From: an uncultured Clostridium sp.
GTDB lineage: Bacteria > Bacillota > Clostridia > Peptostreptococcales > Peptostreptococcaceae
Length of the DNA stretch: 22,572 nt
Reading direction: 5' to 3'
Assembly: GCA_900557165.1 (NCBI GenBank)
Contig: USRS01000033.1
Coordinates: 1-22,572 of the forward strand
Below, piece after piece: positions 15,843 to 22,572 of the stretch. Under the pieces are notes generated by a model, which was given only the letters and a program-made list of their open reading frames with translations, searched no databases and was not told the origin of the DNA. Position 1 is the stretch's first letter; each line of letters begins with the position of its first letter. The position numbers and the translations under genes were made by a program.

Positions 15843-16504
15843 TCATGATTTTTATAAATTAAAAACAATATTAAGCTAATTATTAAGGTTACTACTAAAA
15901 TTATAATAGCCATTTTATAATTTTTAGTTCCAAGATAACTTCCTCCTATAGTTGAAGATACTATTGATGGTATCCTAGCCACTGTGGATATTAATAAAAA
16001 AGGGATAAGCTTTATGGATGTAATACCTGCAGCATAGGAAATTACATCTTTAGGAGTTCCTGGAATTAAAAATATAAAGAATATACTGAGATAAATTTTA
16101 TCCTTATCTTCTAAAAATTTTATCTTTTTTAGCTTTTCTTCTGATATAAAAATTTCTACAAAATCTAATCCATATTTTTTAGTCACTAAAAATACTATAG
16201 TTTGTCCAAGGATTGAACCCAATAAACATAAAATAGCACCAAGTAACCAGCCAAAAGCATATCCTGAGGCAATTTCAATGGGCTCTCCCGGCATAACTGC
16301 CACAATAATTTGAAAAGCAGATATACCAATCATAATGAATTTACCCAATATGCCTAAATCATTTACCCACTCTCTAAATTCTTGAGGATTTTTTACTATT
16401 GCTATTATTTTATTTCCCAGTAAAAATCCTAAAATAACCGTAATTATTAAAAATATTGATATACTAGCTAATGATATTTTTTTTCTTTTGTCTAATTTTT
16501 TAAT
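15821..16504 (-). CDS. TVP38/TMEM64 (SNARE-associated) membrane protein with ATT at the expected start
   Basis: Integral membrane protein of the VTT/DedA-like superfamily, probably a lipid-handling or scramblase-type protein; its exact role is unknown. The frame extends upstream of the TTG at 16348 to an ATT at 16504, giving 227 residues, the family's usual size. The added N-terminus (K-K-L-D-K-R-K-K, a hydrophobic helix, then NPQEFREWVNDLG) is what this family normally has. The central VTT region holds VMPGEPIEIASGYAFG and FLIPGTPKDVISYAAG. AAGGAGGG lies 8-9 bases before the ATT, and no ATG, GTG or TTG is available there. Starting at TTG 16348 would remove the first helix and has no ribosome site. 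It follows ureD after a terminator, with no good promoter of its own. Either a genuine ATT start or a mutated start codon. Confidence 0.75.
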   Translation of the reverse strand: MKKLDKRKKISLASISIFLIITVILGFLLGNKIIAIVKNPQEFREWVNDLGILGKFIMIGISAFQIIVAVMPGEPIEIASGYAFGWLLGAILCLLGSILGQTIVFLVTKKYGLDFVEIFISEEKLKKIKFLEDKDKIYLSIFFIFLIPGTPKDVISYAAGITSIKLIPFLLISTVARIPSIVSSTIGGSYLGTKNYKMAIIILVVTLIISLILFLIYKNHEKRRNYH

Positions 16505-16540
16505 AAGGTATTCCCTCCTTATTATAAAGATAAATACATA

Positions 16541-16570
16541 TAAAAATGTCCCAAATATGGGACATTTTCA
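16541..16570 (-). terminator. Urease operon terminator
   Basis: AAAATGTCCC (16543-16552) and GGGACATTTT (16559-16568) form a perfect 10-bp stem with a six-base loop, followed by T5 on the minus strand. It lies six bases after the ureD stop. Only 36 bases separate it from the start of the TVP38 gene. Confidence 0.88.
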
Positions 16571-16574
16571 TATA

Positions 16575-17375
16575 TTAAATTTCTTTAATAATTAAATCAC
16601 TTATTTTATTACTTAGATTTATTAATTTGTCTGAATTGTATGCAAAAACTTTTATACTAATATCATTATTTTGAGTTAATGATGCTCCTCCATCCAATTG
16701 GCTTTCATTTATTATTTTTCTAATTTCGTCAAGCTTTTCTTCATAGTCATTTATATTTACTATAATTATATTGGCAAAATGAGTATAGCCTTCAAACATT
16801 CCAAAATTATTCATATTAGTTTCTTCTGGTTTATACATAGTATTATCTAAGTAAATAATTTTTTCATCTTGTTTACTTTCTATTTCAATATAAGATTTAT
16901 AATATTTGTATTCAAATTTTTCACCTCGAGCAACTCTACCACAATTGATTATATCTGTATAAATTAATCTCGATGTATTATCTTTAAGTTTTATTTTCGT
17001 TTTACTATTAAACGCAGAGTCCTTGTATGGTATAGTTGGAAGTAAATTATATCTTAATAAGCTATTACTTCCTATATAAATATTACATTCTCTAAATGCT
17101 TCATCATCTAGCATTGTAAATATTTTTTCAAAGGATTGAGAAGTTAACTCCATATTAGTATTATCACCTAGGGAGATTTCATATTCTTGAAAATCTCCTT
17201 CTAGAGTCCCTGCTGAAGATGACATTAATATAACTTTTATAAAATTATTATTTATGTAGAAGGGATGTGTTATTTTAAATGGAGAAGTAAAATAAACATC
17301 ATCTAATATGGTTTTATTGTCCTTATGTCTTGTAACAAGTCTTAACTTTGAAATTTCTGCATATCTATTACTCAT
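16575..17375 (-). CDS. ureD: Urease accessory protein UreD (UreH)
   Basis: Scaffold of the nickel-insertion complex that binds apo-urease and recruits UreF and UreG; 266 residues, normal length. Family motifs include the N-terminal [40 protein letters not shown] and [18 protein letters not shown]. The ATG at 17375 overlaps the end of ureG by eight bases (AAATGAGTAA), implying coupled translation. It is the last gene of the operon, matching the common Firmicute order E-F-G-D. It lacks any membrane segment and is cytoplasmic. Confidence 0.9.
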   Translation of the reverse strand: MSNRYAEISKLRLVTRHKDNKTILDDVYFTSPFKITHPFYINNNFIKVILMSSSAGTLEGDFQEYEISLGDNTNMELTSQSFEKIFTMLDDEAFRECNIYIGSNSLLRYNLLPTIPYKDSAFNSKTKIKLKDNTSRLIYTDIINCGRVARGEKFEYKYYKSYIEIESKQDEKIIYLDNTMYKPEETNMNNFGMFEGYTHFANIIIVNINDYEEKLDEIRKIINESQLDGGASLTQNNDISIKVFAYNSDKLINLSNKISDLIIKEI

Positions 17376-17988
17376 TTGACTTTAATCCTTCTAATAAAAT
17401 ATCTTCTTTTATCCATTTTACTATCTTATCAACACCCTCTAAACTTCTTATATTAGTAAATATAAATTTTTTATCATTTCTCATTTTTTTAGAATCTCTT
17501 TCCATAACAGAAAGATCTGCTCCCACATATGGTGCTAAATCTATTTTATTTATTACTAATAAATCTGATCTAGTTATTCCTGGACCACCTTTTCTAGGTA
17601 TTTTATCTCCTTCTGCCACATCAATTACAAATATAGTTGCATCTGATAATTCTGGAGAAAAAGTAGCTGATAAATTGTCTCCTCCACTTTCAATAAATAT
17701 TATATCAAGGTCTGGAAATTTTTTTGATAACTCGTCAACTGCTTCTAAATTCATAGATGCATCTTCTCTAATCGCTGTATGTGGGCAACCTCCTGTTTCC
17801 ACTCCTACTATTCTTTCCATGGGAAGAACAGAATTTTTATGTAGGAATTCTGCATCTTCTTTAGTGTAAATATCATTTGTAATTACACCTATGCTATAAT
17901 CCTTTGACATTAATCTTACTAAAGCTTCTATTAGGGCAGTTTTTCCTGAACCAACAGGTCCTGCCACTCCTATTTTTACATATGATAT
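17368..17988 (-). CDS. ureG: Urease accessory GTPase UreG, apparent ATA start
   Basis: SIMIBI-class GTPase that delivers nickel to urease in the UreD-UreF-UreG complex; 206 residues with the start chosen. The P-loop GPVGSGKT is at 10-17, the metal-binding CPH motif at 68-70 ([12 protein letters not shown]), the conserved [17 protein letters not shown] follows, and the guanine specificity motif is NKID. The family N-terminus [10 protein letters not shown] begins after an ATA at 17988, seven bases from GGAGG, the ideal distance. The alternatives are ATT at 17991 or 17994, or GTG at 17967, which would delete the first beta strand before the P-loop and has no ribosome site at correct spacing. A rare ATA/ATT start or a start-codon change is therefore indicated. 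Confidence 0.9.
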   Translation of the reverse strand: MSYVKIGVAGPVGSGKTALIEALVRLMSKDYSIGVITNDIYTKEDAEFLHKNSVLPMERIVGVETGGCPHTAIREDASMNLEAVDELSKKFPDLDIIFIESGGDNLSATFSPELSDATIFVIDVAEGDKIPRKGGPGITRSDLLVINKIDLAPYVGADLSVMERDSKKMRNDKKFIFTNIRSLEGVDKIVKWIKEDILLEGLKSNE

Positions 17989-18003
17989 AATAATCCCTCC
18001 TTT

Positions 18004-18705
18004 TTAAGACATATACAATCTAGAATATAATGTTTCATGTTGCATAGATCTTATGTCAAATCCAGGTGTTGATAAACATAAATCATCTATTGTAAGCTTA
18101 GGTAGTATATTTAAAATTTCTTCAAATATTTCATAAGATTTATAAAGTAATCTTTGTCCATCTGTTTGACTTAACGGTATTGTTTTAACACAATTTGTAA
18201 TTGTTTGTGACGTGTATGAATATAAAAAGCCTTCAATAGCTTTATCTTTTGGGATTCCTATTGATTGACAAAATACTCCATACGCTACTGTATGTGTTGG
18301 TAGTGAATTTTCACTACTTTTCACATAATTTATAAAGTTATTATTTTTATATTTTACATCCGTATTTATTAAGGTTTTTATAAATCTTGAGCCTAACTTT
18401 TGGCTAGCTATCCTAACTTCTCTAGAAGATTTACTATTATTTAATATATTGTCTATTTTAATTATTCCTTTTGTATTATTTCTTGAAGCATATTCATAAG
18501 CCAAATATATAGATAATAACTCACTATATAAAAAGTTACTCATTAAATTACTTTTTAAGTATTCATAAGCACTATCCACATCTCTAACTAAGTTTTTTTG
18601 AATATATGTTTCTAAACCATAGGAATGACTATATGCTCCTATGGGAAACAATGCATCATTTATTTGAAATAATATAAATATATTCTTGTCTACACAGTTA
18701 TACAT
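18004..18705 (-). CDS. ureF: Urease accessory protein UreF
   Basis: All-helical GTPase-regulating partner of UreD and UreG in nickel insertion; 233 residues, normal. Family features include QINDALFPIGAYSHSYGLET near the N-terminus, the AYGVFCQS motif, a conserved helix ending IPLSQTDGQRLL, and the C-terminal PGFDIRSMQHETLYSRLYMS. The ATG at 18705 has AAAGGA eight bases upstream. It is 24 bases after ureE and 15 bases before ureG. No deviations were noticed. Confidence 0.92.
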   Translation of the reverse strand: MYNCVDKNIFILFQINDALFPIGAYSHSYGLETYIQKNLVRDVDSAYEYLKSNLMSNFLYSELLSIYLAYEYASRNNTKGIIKIDNILNNSKSSREVRIASQKLGSRFIKTLINTDVKYKNNNFINYVKSSENSLPTHTVAYGVFCQSIGIPKDKAIEGFLYSYTSQTITNCVKTIPLSQTDGQRLLYKSYEIFEEILNILPKLTIDDLCLSTPGFDIRSMQHETLYSRLYMS

Positions 18706-18729
18706 ATAGTTATTCCTTTCAAATTAAAT

Positions 18730-19200
18730 TTAATGATGATGAGAATTTATTGAAGATGATATACTTTTACTAAAATCAAATTTAATTTTTTCCTTTGATA
18801 CATGTACTCCTATTTTTTCTAACATTTCTTTCATAGGCTCGCTATATATAGTTATAAATTCATTATGATTATTTCCACTAAATAACGTTGCATGTCTATT
18901 ACCTATTTCATAGCAAACCTTTGGAATTAGATGTTCATCATGAACTGTTATGACTAAAGCATCATCTGGTGGAATATTTACAGCAATTACATTATCTCCA
19001 TCAACATTTAATATATCTCCCTGATGAAGACCTTCTGTCAAGATATAATTATCTAATTTTATTCCTACATCTACTCCATTTTTACTTGTTTTTTTATGAA
19101 GTTTTTTAAATGCTTCATGCCATTCAATATCTACATAATCCACGTTTTTATTTTTAAATTGGTCATCATTTAAATTTCCGATTACTTTTTCAACTAACAT
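18730..19200 (-). CDS. ureE: Urease nickel metallochaperone UreE
   Basis: Dimeric nickel-binding chaperone that hands metal to UreG; 156 residues. The N-terminal peptide-binding domain (1-75: KLDNYILTEGLHQGDILNVD) and the C-terminal metal domain are present, with the conserved interface His103 in GNRHATLF. The C-terminus ends SINSHHH, a short three-histidine tail compared with the long His-rich tails of some enterobacterial homologues, so nickel storage capacity should be low. The start at 19200 follows AGGTGAT. It lies 15 bases after ureI. Confidence 0.92.
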   Translation of the reverse strand: MLVEKVIGNLNDDQFKNKNVDYVDIEWHEAFKKLHKKTSKNGVDVGIKLDNYILTEGLHQGDILNVDGDNVIAVNIPPDDALVITVHDEHLIPKVCYEIGNRHATLFSGNNHNEFITIYSEPMKEMLEKIGVHVSKEKIKFDFSKSISSSINSHHH

Positions 19201-19215
19201 ATTATCACCTATCTA

Positions 19216-19734
19216 TCACCATAAATTTCTTAATAATAAGAATCCTGGCACCCATGCTGTAACTATTCCTTCAAATATAGCTAAATAGCCAACAAATTTT
19301 CCTAAATCTTTCTTTAGTACAGTTTCTATAAATCCTGTTAACCATAGTATACCCCAAAGTAACCATATAATAGACATTCTCCAGTCTCCTTCAATCGCAT
19401 AACTTATATATGCTGCTGGGAATGAGTTTATGGCAACAAATAAACTATACCAGCCGTAAGGTCTTTGATCTAAGTCAAATATAGAATTTATAGCTACAAA
19501 TAAATAAGTAAAGCCAAATAGTAGTCCTGTACCTGCTGAATAAAAATCAGATAAAGATGTATTTGTGTCTAAAGAAAATTCACCACGAGCTATTGCTAAT
19601 ATATTTAAAGTTACTGATAGTGCCCCAGTAAATATATTCATTACTGCTGCAGATTTTGCATCTATCTTTGTAAGTCTTGCTATCCCATTATTTATTAGTA
19701 CTATACCTACATATAATAAAACAATGCCTAGCAT
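19216..19734 (-). CDS. ureI: UreI/AmiS-type urea channel
   Basis: Six-helix inner-membrane channel of 172 residues that lets urea enter the cell. It begins MLGIVLLYVGIVLINNGIA and carries GTGLLFGFTYLFVAIN, the RPYGWYSLFVAIN motif, EGDWRMSIIWLLWGILWLTGF and GIVTAWVPGF, closely matching Helicobacter and streptococcal UreI. The extracellular loops are short and the protein has no histidine at all. The acid-gating histidines of H. pylori UreI (including H123) are therefore absent, and ungated urea conduction, as in Streptococcus salivarius, is inferred. It lies 13 bases after ureC and 15 before ureE. AmiS amide channels are relatives, but the operon settles urea. Confidence 0.92.
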   Translation of the reverse strand: MLGIVLLYVGIVLINNGIARLTKIDAKSAAVMNIFTGALSVTLNILAIARGEFSLDTNTSLSDFYSAGTGLLFGFTYLFVAINSIFDLDQRPYGWYSLFVAINSFPAAYISYAIEGDWRMSIIWLLWGILWLTGFIETVLKKDLGKFVGYLAIFEGIVTAWVPGFLLLRNLW

Positions 19735-19747
19735 TTATATCCCACCT

Positions 19748-21466
19748 TTAGAATAAATTATATCTTTGTGCTAATGGTAACTCTTTAGCTGGTTTACATT
19801 CTAATAATTCTCCATTAACTCTAACTTCATATGTTTCTGGATTAACTGTAATTAATGGTGTTGCATCGTTTAGTATCATATCTTTTTTAGTTATATTTCT
19901 GCAATTACTAACTGGACATACAGTTTTTTGTAATTCGTATTTTTCTTGAATATTCTCTTCAAAGGCAACATTTGATACAAAAGTTAAACATGTATCATAT
20001 CTTGCTTGACCATGTGCTCCAAACATTGGTCTATAAATAACCGGTTCTGGAGTTGGTATAGAAGCATTTATATCACCCATTTTAGCTGCTGTTACTAAAC
20101 CACCTTTTATTATTAACTCTGGTTTAATCCCAAAGTATGCATTATTCCATATTACTAAATCTGCAAATTTACCAACTTCTACAGATCCTACATAATCTGA
20201 TATACCTTGTGCTATAGCTGGATTAATTGTATACTTAGATACATATCTTTTAACTCTAAAGTTGTCATTATCTTCACAATCTTCTGGTAGTTTACCTCTT
20301 TGTTCTTTCATTTTATGAGCTGTTTGCCAAGTACGAGTTATAACTTCACCAACTCTACCCATCGCTTGAGAGTCAGAACTCATTATACTAAATACCCCCA
20401 TATCATGAAGTATATCTTCTGCTGCTATTGTTTCTGGTCTTATTCTTGAGTCAGCAAAAGCAACATCTTCTTCTATTTTTTTACTTAAGTGGTGACAAAC
20501 CATAACCATATCAAGATGTTCATCTATTGTATTTACTGTAAACGGCATAGTTGGGTTTGTAGATGCTGGAAGTACATTTCTAAATGCAGTTGCTTTGATT
20601 ATGTCTGGAGCATGTCCTCCACCTGCACCTTCTGTATGGAAGGTATGTATAGTTCTTCCTCCTATGGCATGCATAGTATCTTCTATATATCCACCTTCGT
20701 TTAATGTATCTGTATGGATACCAACTTGAACATCGTATTCATCTGCTACTTCCATACAATTGTCTATAGCTTTTGGAGTTGCTCCCCAGTCTTCATGTAT
20801 TTTTAATCCTGCAGCACCTGCTTTTATTTGTTCTATAAGAGGTTCTTTTGATGAGCAATTTCCTTTACCATAGAATCCCATATTTATTGGATATTCATCT
20901 GCTGCTCTAAGCATCATTTCCATATTCCATGGTCCTGGTGTACAAGTAGTAGCATTAGTTCCATCTACTGGTCCTGTCCCTCCACCAAACATTGTAGTTA
21001 CACCACTATACAATGCTGTGTCTACTTGTTGTGGACATATATAGTGAATATGTGTATCTATACCACCAGCTGTAACTATTGCACCTTCTGCTGATAGTGC
21101 ATCTGTTGGGGCTCCAACTACCATATGAGGGTCTACACCGTCCATAATATCTGGATTTCCCGCTTTACCAATACCAACTATCATTCCATCTTTTATACCT
21201 ATATCTGCTTTAACAATTCCCCAATAATCTATTATTAAAGCATTTGTTATTACTAAGTCTAGCGCTCCATCTTTGCTAGTACAATTAGCAGATTGACCCA
21301 TACCATCACGAAGTGATTTACCTCCACCAAATTTACATTCATCACCATAATATGTATAGTCTTTTTCAACTTCTACAAATAAGTTTGTATCAGCTAATCT
21401 AACTTTATCACCCACAGTTGGACCATACATTGCTATATATTTGCTTGCATCTATTTTTTTACTCAT
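19748..21466 (-). CDS. ureC: Urease alpha subunit
   Basis: Catalytic nickel subunit hydrolysing urea to ammonia and carbamate; 572 residues. Every key residue is visible: nickel ligands H139/H141 ([11 protein letters not shown]), the carbamylated K222 (GLKIHEDWG), H251 ([10 protein letters not shown]), H277 ([15 protein letters not shown]), catalytic H325 (MVCHHLS) and D365 ([13 protein letters not shown]). A constant offset of five from Klebsiella numbering confirms alignment. The mobile flap Cys lies in VCHHL. A GTG at 21475 is in frame, but it lies inside the ribosome site; the ATG at 21466, six bases after AGGTG, gives M-S-K-K-I-D and is chosen. Full-length and apparently functional. Confidence 0.97.
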   Translation of the reverse strand: MSKKIDASKYIAMYGPTVGDKVRLADTNLFVEVEKDYTYYGDECKFGGGKSLRDGMGQSANCTSKDGALDLVITNALIIDYWGIVKADIGIKDGMIVGIGKAGNPDIMDGVDPHMVVGAPTDALSAEGAIVTAGGIDTHIHYICPQQVDTALYSGVTTMFGGGTGPVDGTNATTCTPGPWNMEMMLRAADEYPINMGFYGKGNCSSKEPLIEQIKAGAAGLKIHEDWGATPKAIDNCMEVADEYDVQVGIHTDTLNEGGYIEDTMHAIGGRTIHTFHTEGAGGGHAPDIIKATAFRNVLPASTNPTMPFTVNTIDEHLDMVMVCHHLSKKIEEDVAFADSRIRPETIAAEDILHDMGVFSIMSSDSQAMGRVGEVITRTWQTAHKMKEQRGKLPEDCEDNDNFRVKRYVSKYTINPAIAQGISDYVGSVEVGKFADLVIWNNAYFGIKPELIIKGGLVTAAKMGDINASIPTPEPVIYRPMFGAHGQARYDTCLTFVSNVAFEENIQEKYELQKTVCPVSNCRNITKKDMILNDATPLITVNPETYEVRVNGELLECKPAKELPLAQRYNLF

Positions 21467-21483
21467 AAAATTCACCTACTTTA

Positions 21484-21843
21484 TTATATAAATTTTCTTA
21501 ACTTTGCATTTTCTAATGAGGGTAATAATGTATCTTCATTAATTTGTGCTTCTGTTAATCCATTAAATCCAAATATTCTTTCAGTTCCGCCTACCATAAC
21601 TAAATCTACTTCTTTTTCTTCACCTGGTTCAAATCTAACAGATGTTCCTGATGCTATATCTAGATGAGTTCCATAAGCTTTTTCTCTATCAAATTTTAAA
21701 GCTTTATTTACTTCAAAGAAATGAAAATGAGAACCTACTTGTATGGCTCTATCTCCTGTATTTGTAACTTTAAGTGTACATGTATTTCTACCTTCATTTA
21801 TGATTATCTCTTCTCTTCCTGGTGTCATTTCTCCTGGTACCAT
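21484..21843 (-). CDS. ureB: Urease beta subunit
   Basis: Structural subunit of 119 residues forming the trimeric (UreABC)3 enzyme. Family features include the start [57 protein letters not shown] and [17 protein letters not shown] at 21852 in the same frame overlaps the ribosome site AAAGGAG; the ATG at 21843, eight bases downstream, gives the normal N-terminus. It is separate from ureA (not fused as in Helicobacter) and 17 bases before ureC. Confidence 0.96.
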   Translation of the reverse strand: MVPGEMTPGREEIIINEGRNTCTLKVTNTGDRAIQVGSHFHFFEVNKALKFDREKAYGTHLDIASGTSVRFEPGEEKEVDLVMVGGTERIFGFNGLTEAQINEDTLLPSLENAKLRKFI

Positions 21844-21858
21844 AAATTTCACTCCTTT

Positions 21859-22161
21859 TTATTGTATTGGATTATGAACTGTTACTAATTTTGTTCCATC
21901 TGGAAAAGTTGCTTCAATTTGAACTTCATGTAGAACTTCTCCTACACCTTCCATAACATCCTCTTTTGTAAGAATTTTTGTTCCTAAATTCATAAGATCT
22001 GGAACAGATTTACCTTCTCTAGCTAATTCTAATAATTCTGATGTAATTAATGCTATTGATTCAGGAAAGTTTAATTTAATGCCTCTATTTTTTCTATCTT
22101 TGGCCAATTCTCCTGCACAATGTAACATTAATTTTTCAGTTTCTTTTGGTGTTAATCTCAT
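21859..22161 (-). CDS. ureA: Urease gamma subunit
   Basis: Small structural urease subunit of exactly 100 residues, the standard length. It starts [20 protein letters not shown] and contains [30 protein letters not shown] and [22 protein letters not shown], all strongly conserved. The ATG at 22161 follows AAAGGAG. It is the first gene of the operon, and 15 bases separate it from ureB. Confidence 0.97.
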   Translation of the reverse strand: MRLTPKETEKLMLHCAGELAKDRKNRGIKLNFPESIALITSELLELAREGKSVPDLMNLGTKILTKEDVMEGVGEVLHEVQIEATFPDGTKLVTVHNPIQ

Positions 22162-22275
22162 AACTTACTCCTTTACTAAAAAATTTTAATTTTTTTTAAT
22201 TTTTGCATTTTTTTATATTTAATGCATTATTAATAATTTTTTAAAATTTATATAACTCTTATATATAAATTTGCA
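22162..22275 (-). promoter_or_regulatory. Upstream region of the urease operon
   Basis: About 115 bases of very AT-rich leader with no clear -35/-10 pair that I would defend. It contains the perfect 10-bp palindrome TAATGCATTA (22220-22229) and a second TGCATT at 22204-22209, giving an inverted repeat TGCATT...AATGCA. This is a possible operator for a nickel or nitrogen regulator; that is inference. Transcription must begin here because a terminator lies directly upstream. Confidence 0.3.
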
Positions 22276-22309
22276 CAAAAAAATAGGAATATGCATGAAT
22301 ATTCCTATT
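22276..22309 (-). terminator. Symporter gene terminator
   Basis: AATAGGAATAT (22282-22292) pairs with ATATTCCTATT (22299-22309) across a six-base loop and is followed by seven T on the minus strand. It lies about 45 bases after the symporter stop. Confidence 0.85.
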
Positions 22310-22353
22310 AATTAATAATTTATTTAAAATGAAGAAAAATATACCACAAAATA

Positions 22354-22572
22354 TTACGCGACTACTTCTTCTTTTTCTCCACTATAATACTTCTCTTTAT
22401 CAAAGTCATTTTCACTATTAGCAACAATCAATGTACAAATATTATCTCCCATTACATTGACTGTTGTTCTAAACATGTCTATAATTCTTTCAACACCCAT
22501 AATTAATCCTATTCCTTCTAGTGGTAAATTGACTGAAGTTAAAACCATAGATAACATTATAATTCCAACACC
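22354..22572 (-). CDS. Dicarboxylate/amino acid:cation symporter, C-terminal 72 residues (runs off window)
   Basis: The frame is open to the window edge and ends at 22354. It matches the last helices of the DAACS (GltP/DctA) sodium- or proton-coupled transporter family: LSMVLTSVNLPLEGIGLIMG precedes the substrate- and ion-binding motif R-I-I-D-M-F-R-T-T-V-N-V-M-G-D. The spacing D, R+3, N+7, D+11 equals D394, R397, N401 and D405 of GltPh, and the Arg argues for an acidic substrate such as glutamate or aspartate. The tail after TM8 is short, acidic and lysine-rich. The remaining roughly 330-350 residues lie outside. Confidence 0.88.
   Translation of the reverse strand, partial: GVGIIMLSMVLTSVNLPLEGIGLIMGVERIIDMFRTTVNVMGDNICTLIVANSENDFDKEKYYSGEKEEVVA

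Noticed and set aside
17348..17869. 173-residue plus-strand open frame opposite ureG/ureD
   Set aside because: Covered by conserved ureG and ureD coding on the other strand; Ser/Ile/Leu-rich composition of a shadow frame.
1..22572. CRISPR array, insertion sequence, toxin-antitoxin or phage-defence module
   Set aside because: No spaced repeats, transposase, paired small toxin/antitoxin frames or defence-type domains were seen on either strand.

Overview
The window is AT-rich, densely coded DNA with purine-rich GGAGG/GGGGG ribosome sites and many hairpin terminators, and every recognisable protein is of Firmicute type. The most likely source is a clostridium of the Peptostreptococcaceae. A complete urease operon together with lactose-6-phosphate and Leloir galactose genes would fit a urease-positive species such as Paeniclostridium sordellii. 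That species name is inference from gene content; no 16S or marker gene is present. The segment looks chromosomal (metabolic genes, tRNA-Lys), with no insertion sequence, integrase, phage gene or CRISPR array.

Layout. (a) 1-2970, lactose island: a 5' fragment of lacG (6-phospho-beta-galactosidase) diverges from a lacR-like DeoR repressor followed by a HAD hydrolase. The shared 350 bp spacer carries two TGTTTGTTTTT direct repeats, one at each promoter. (b) 2973-8910, Leloir operon on the minus strand: galR, then (after a terminator and a new promoter) galK-galE-galT-galM. TAGTAA/TTACTA half-sites occur in front of both galK and galR. (c) 9020-11660: an orphan MetQ-like lipoprotein lying just downstream of adenine deaminase, behind that gene's terminator. 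(d) 11723-13361: a secreted SH3b-GH25 lysozyme with two C-terminal beta domains. (e) 13343-15842: a MATE transporter under a palindromic operator, tRNA-Lys(TTT), and a lipoprotein cyclophilin. (f) 15821-16504: a TVP38/TMEM64 membrane protein. (g) 16543-22161: urease operon ureA-ureB-ureC-ureI-ureE-ureF-ureG-ureD on the minus strand. (h) 22354-22572: the C-terminus of an acidic amino acid/cation symporter.

How it works together. LacG makes galactose-6-phosphate from lactose-6-phosphate under LacR control, while GalM/K/T/E convert free galactose to UDP-glucose under GalR control. Adenine deaminase releases ammonia from adenine. UreI imports urea, UreABC hydrolyses it, and UreE/F/G/D load nickel. 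I see no wholly new system. The most unusual signal is that three genes (metQ, the TVP38 gene, ureG) have a good ribosome site and a family-typical N-terminus but ATT or ATA, or a frameshift, where ATG is expected.
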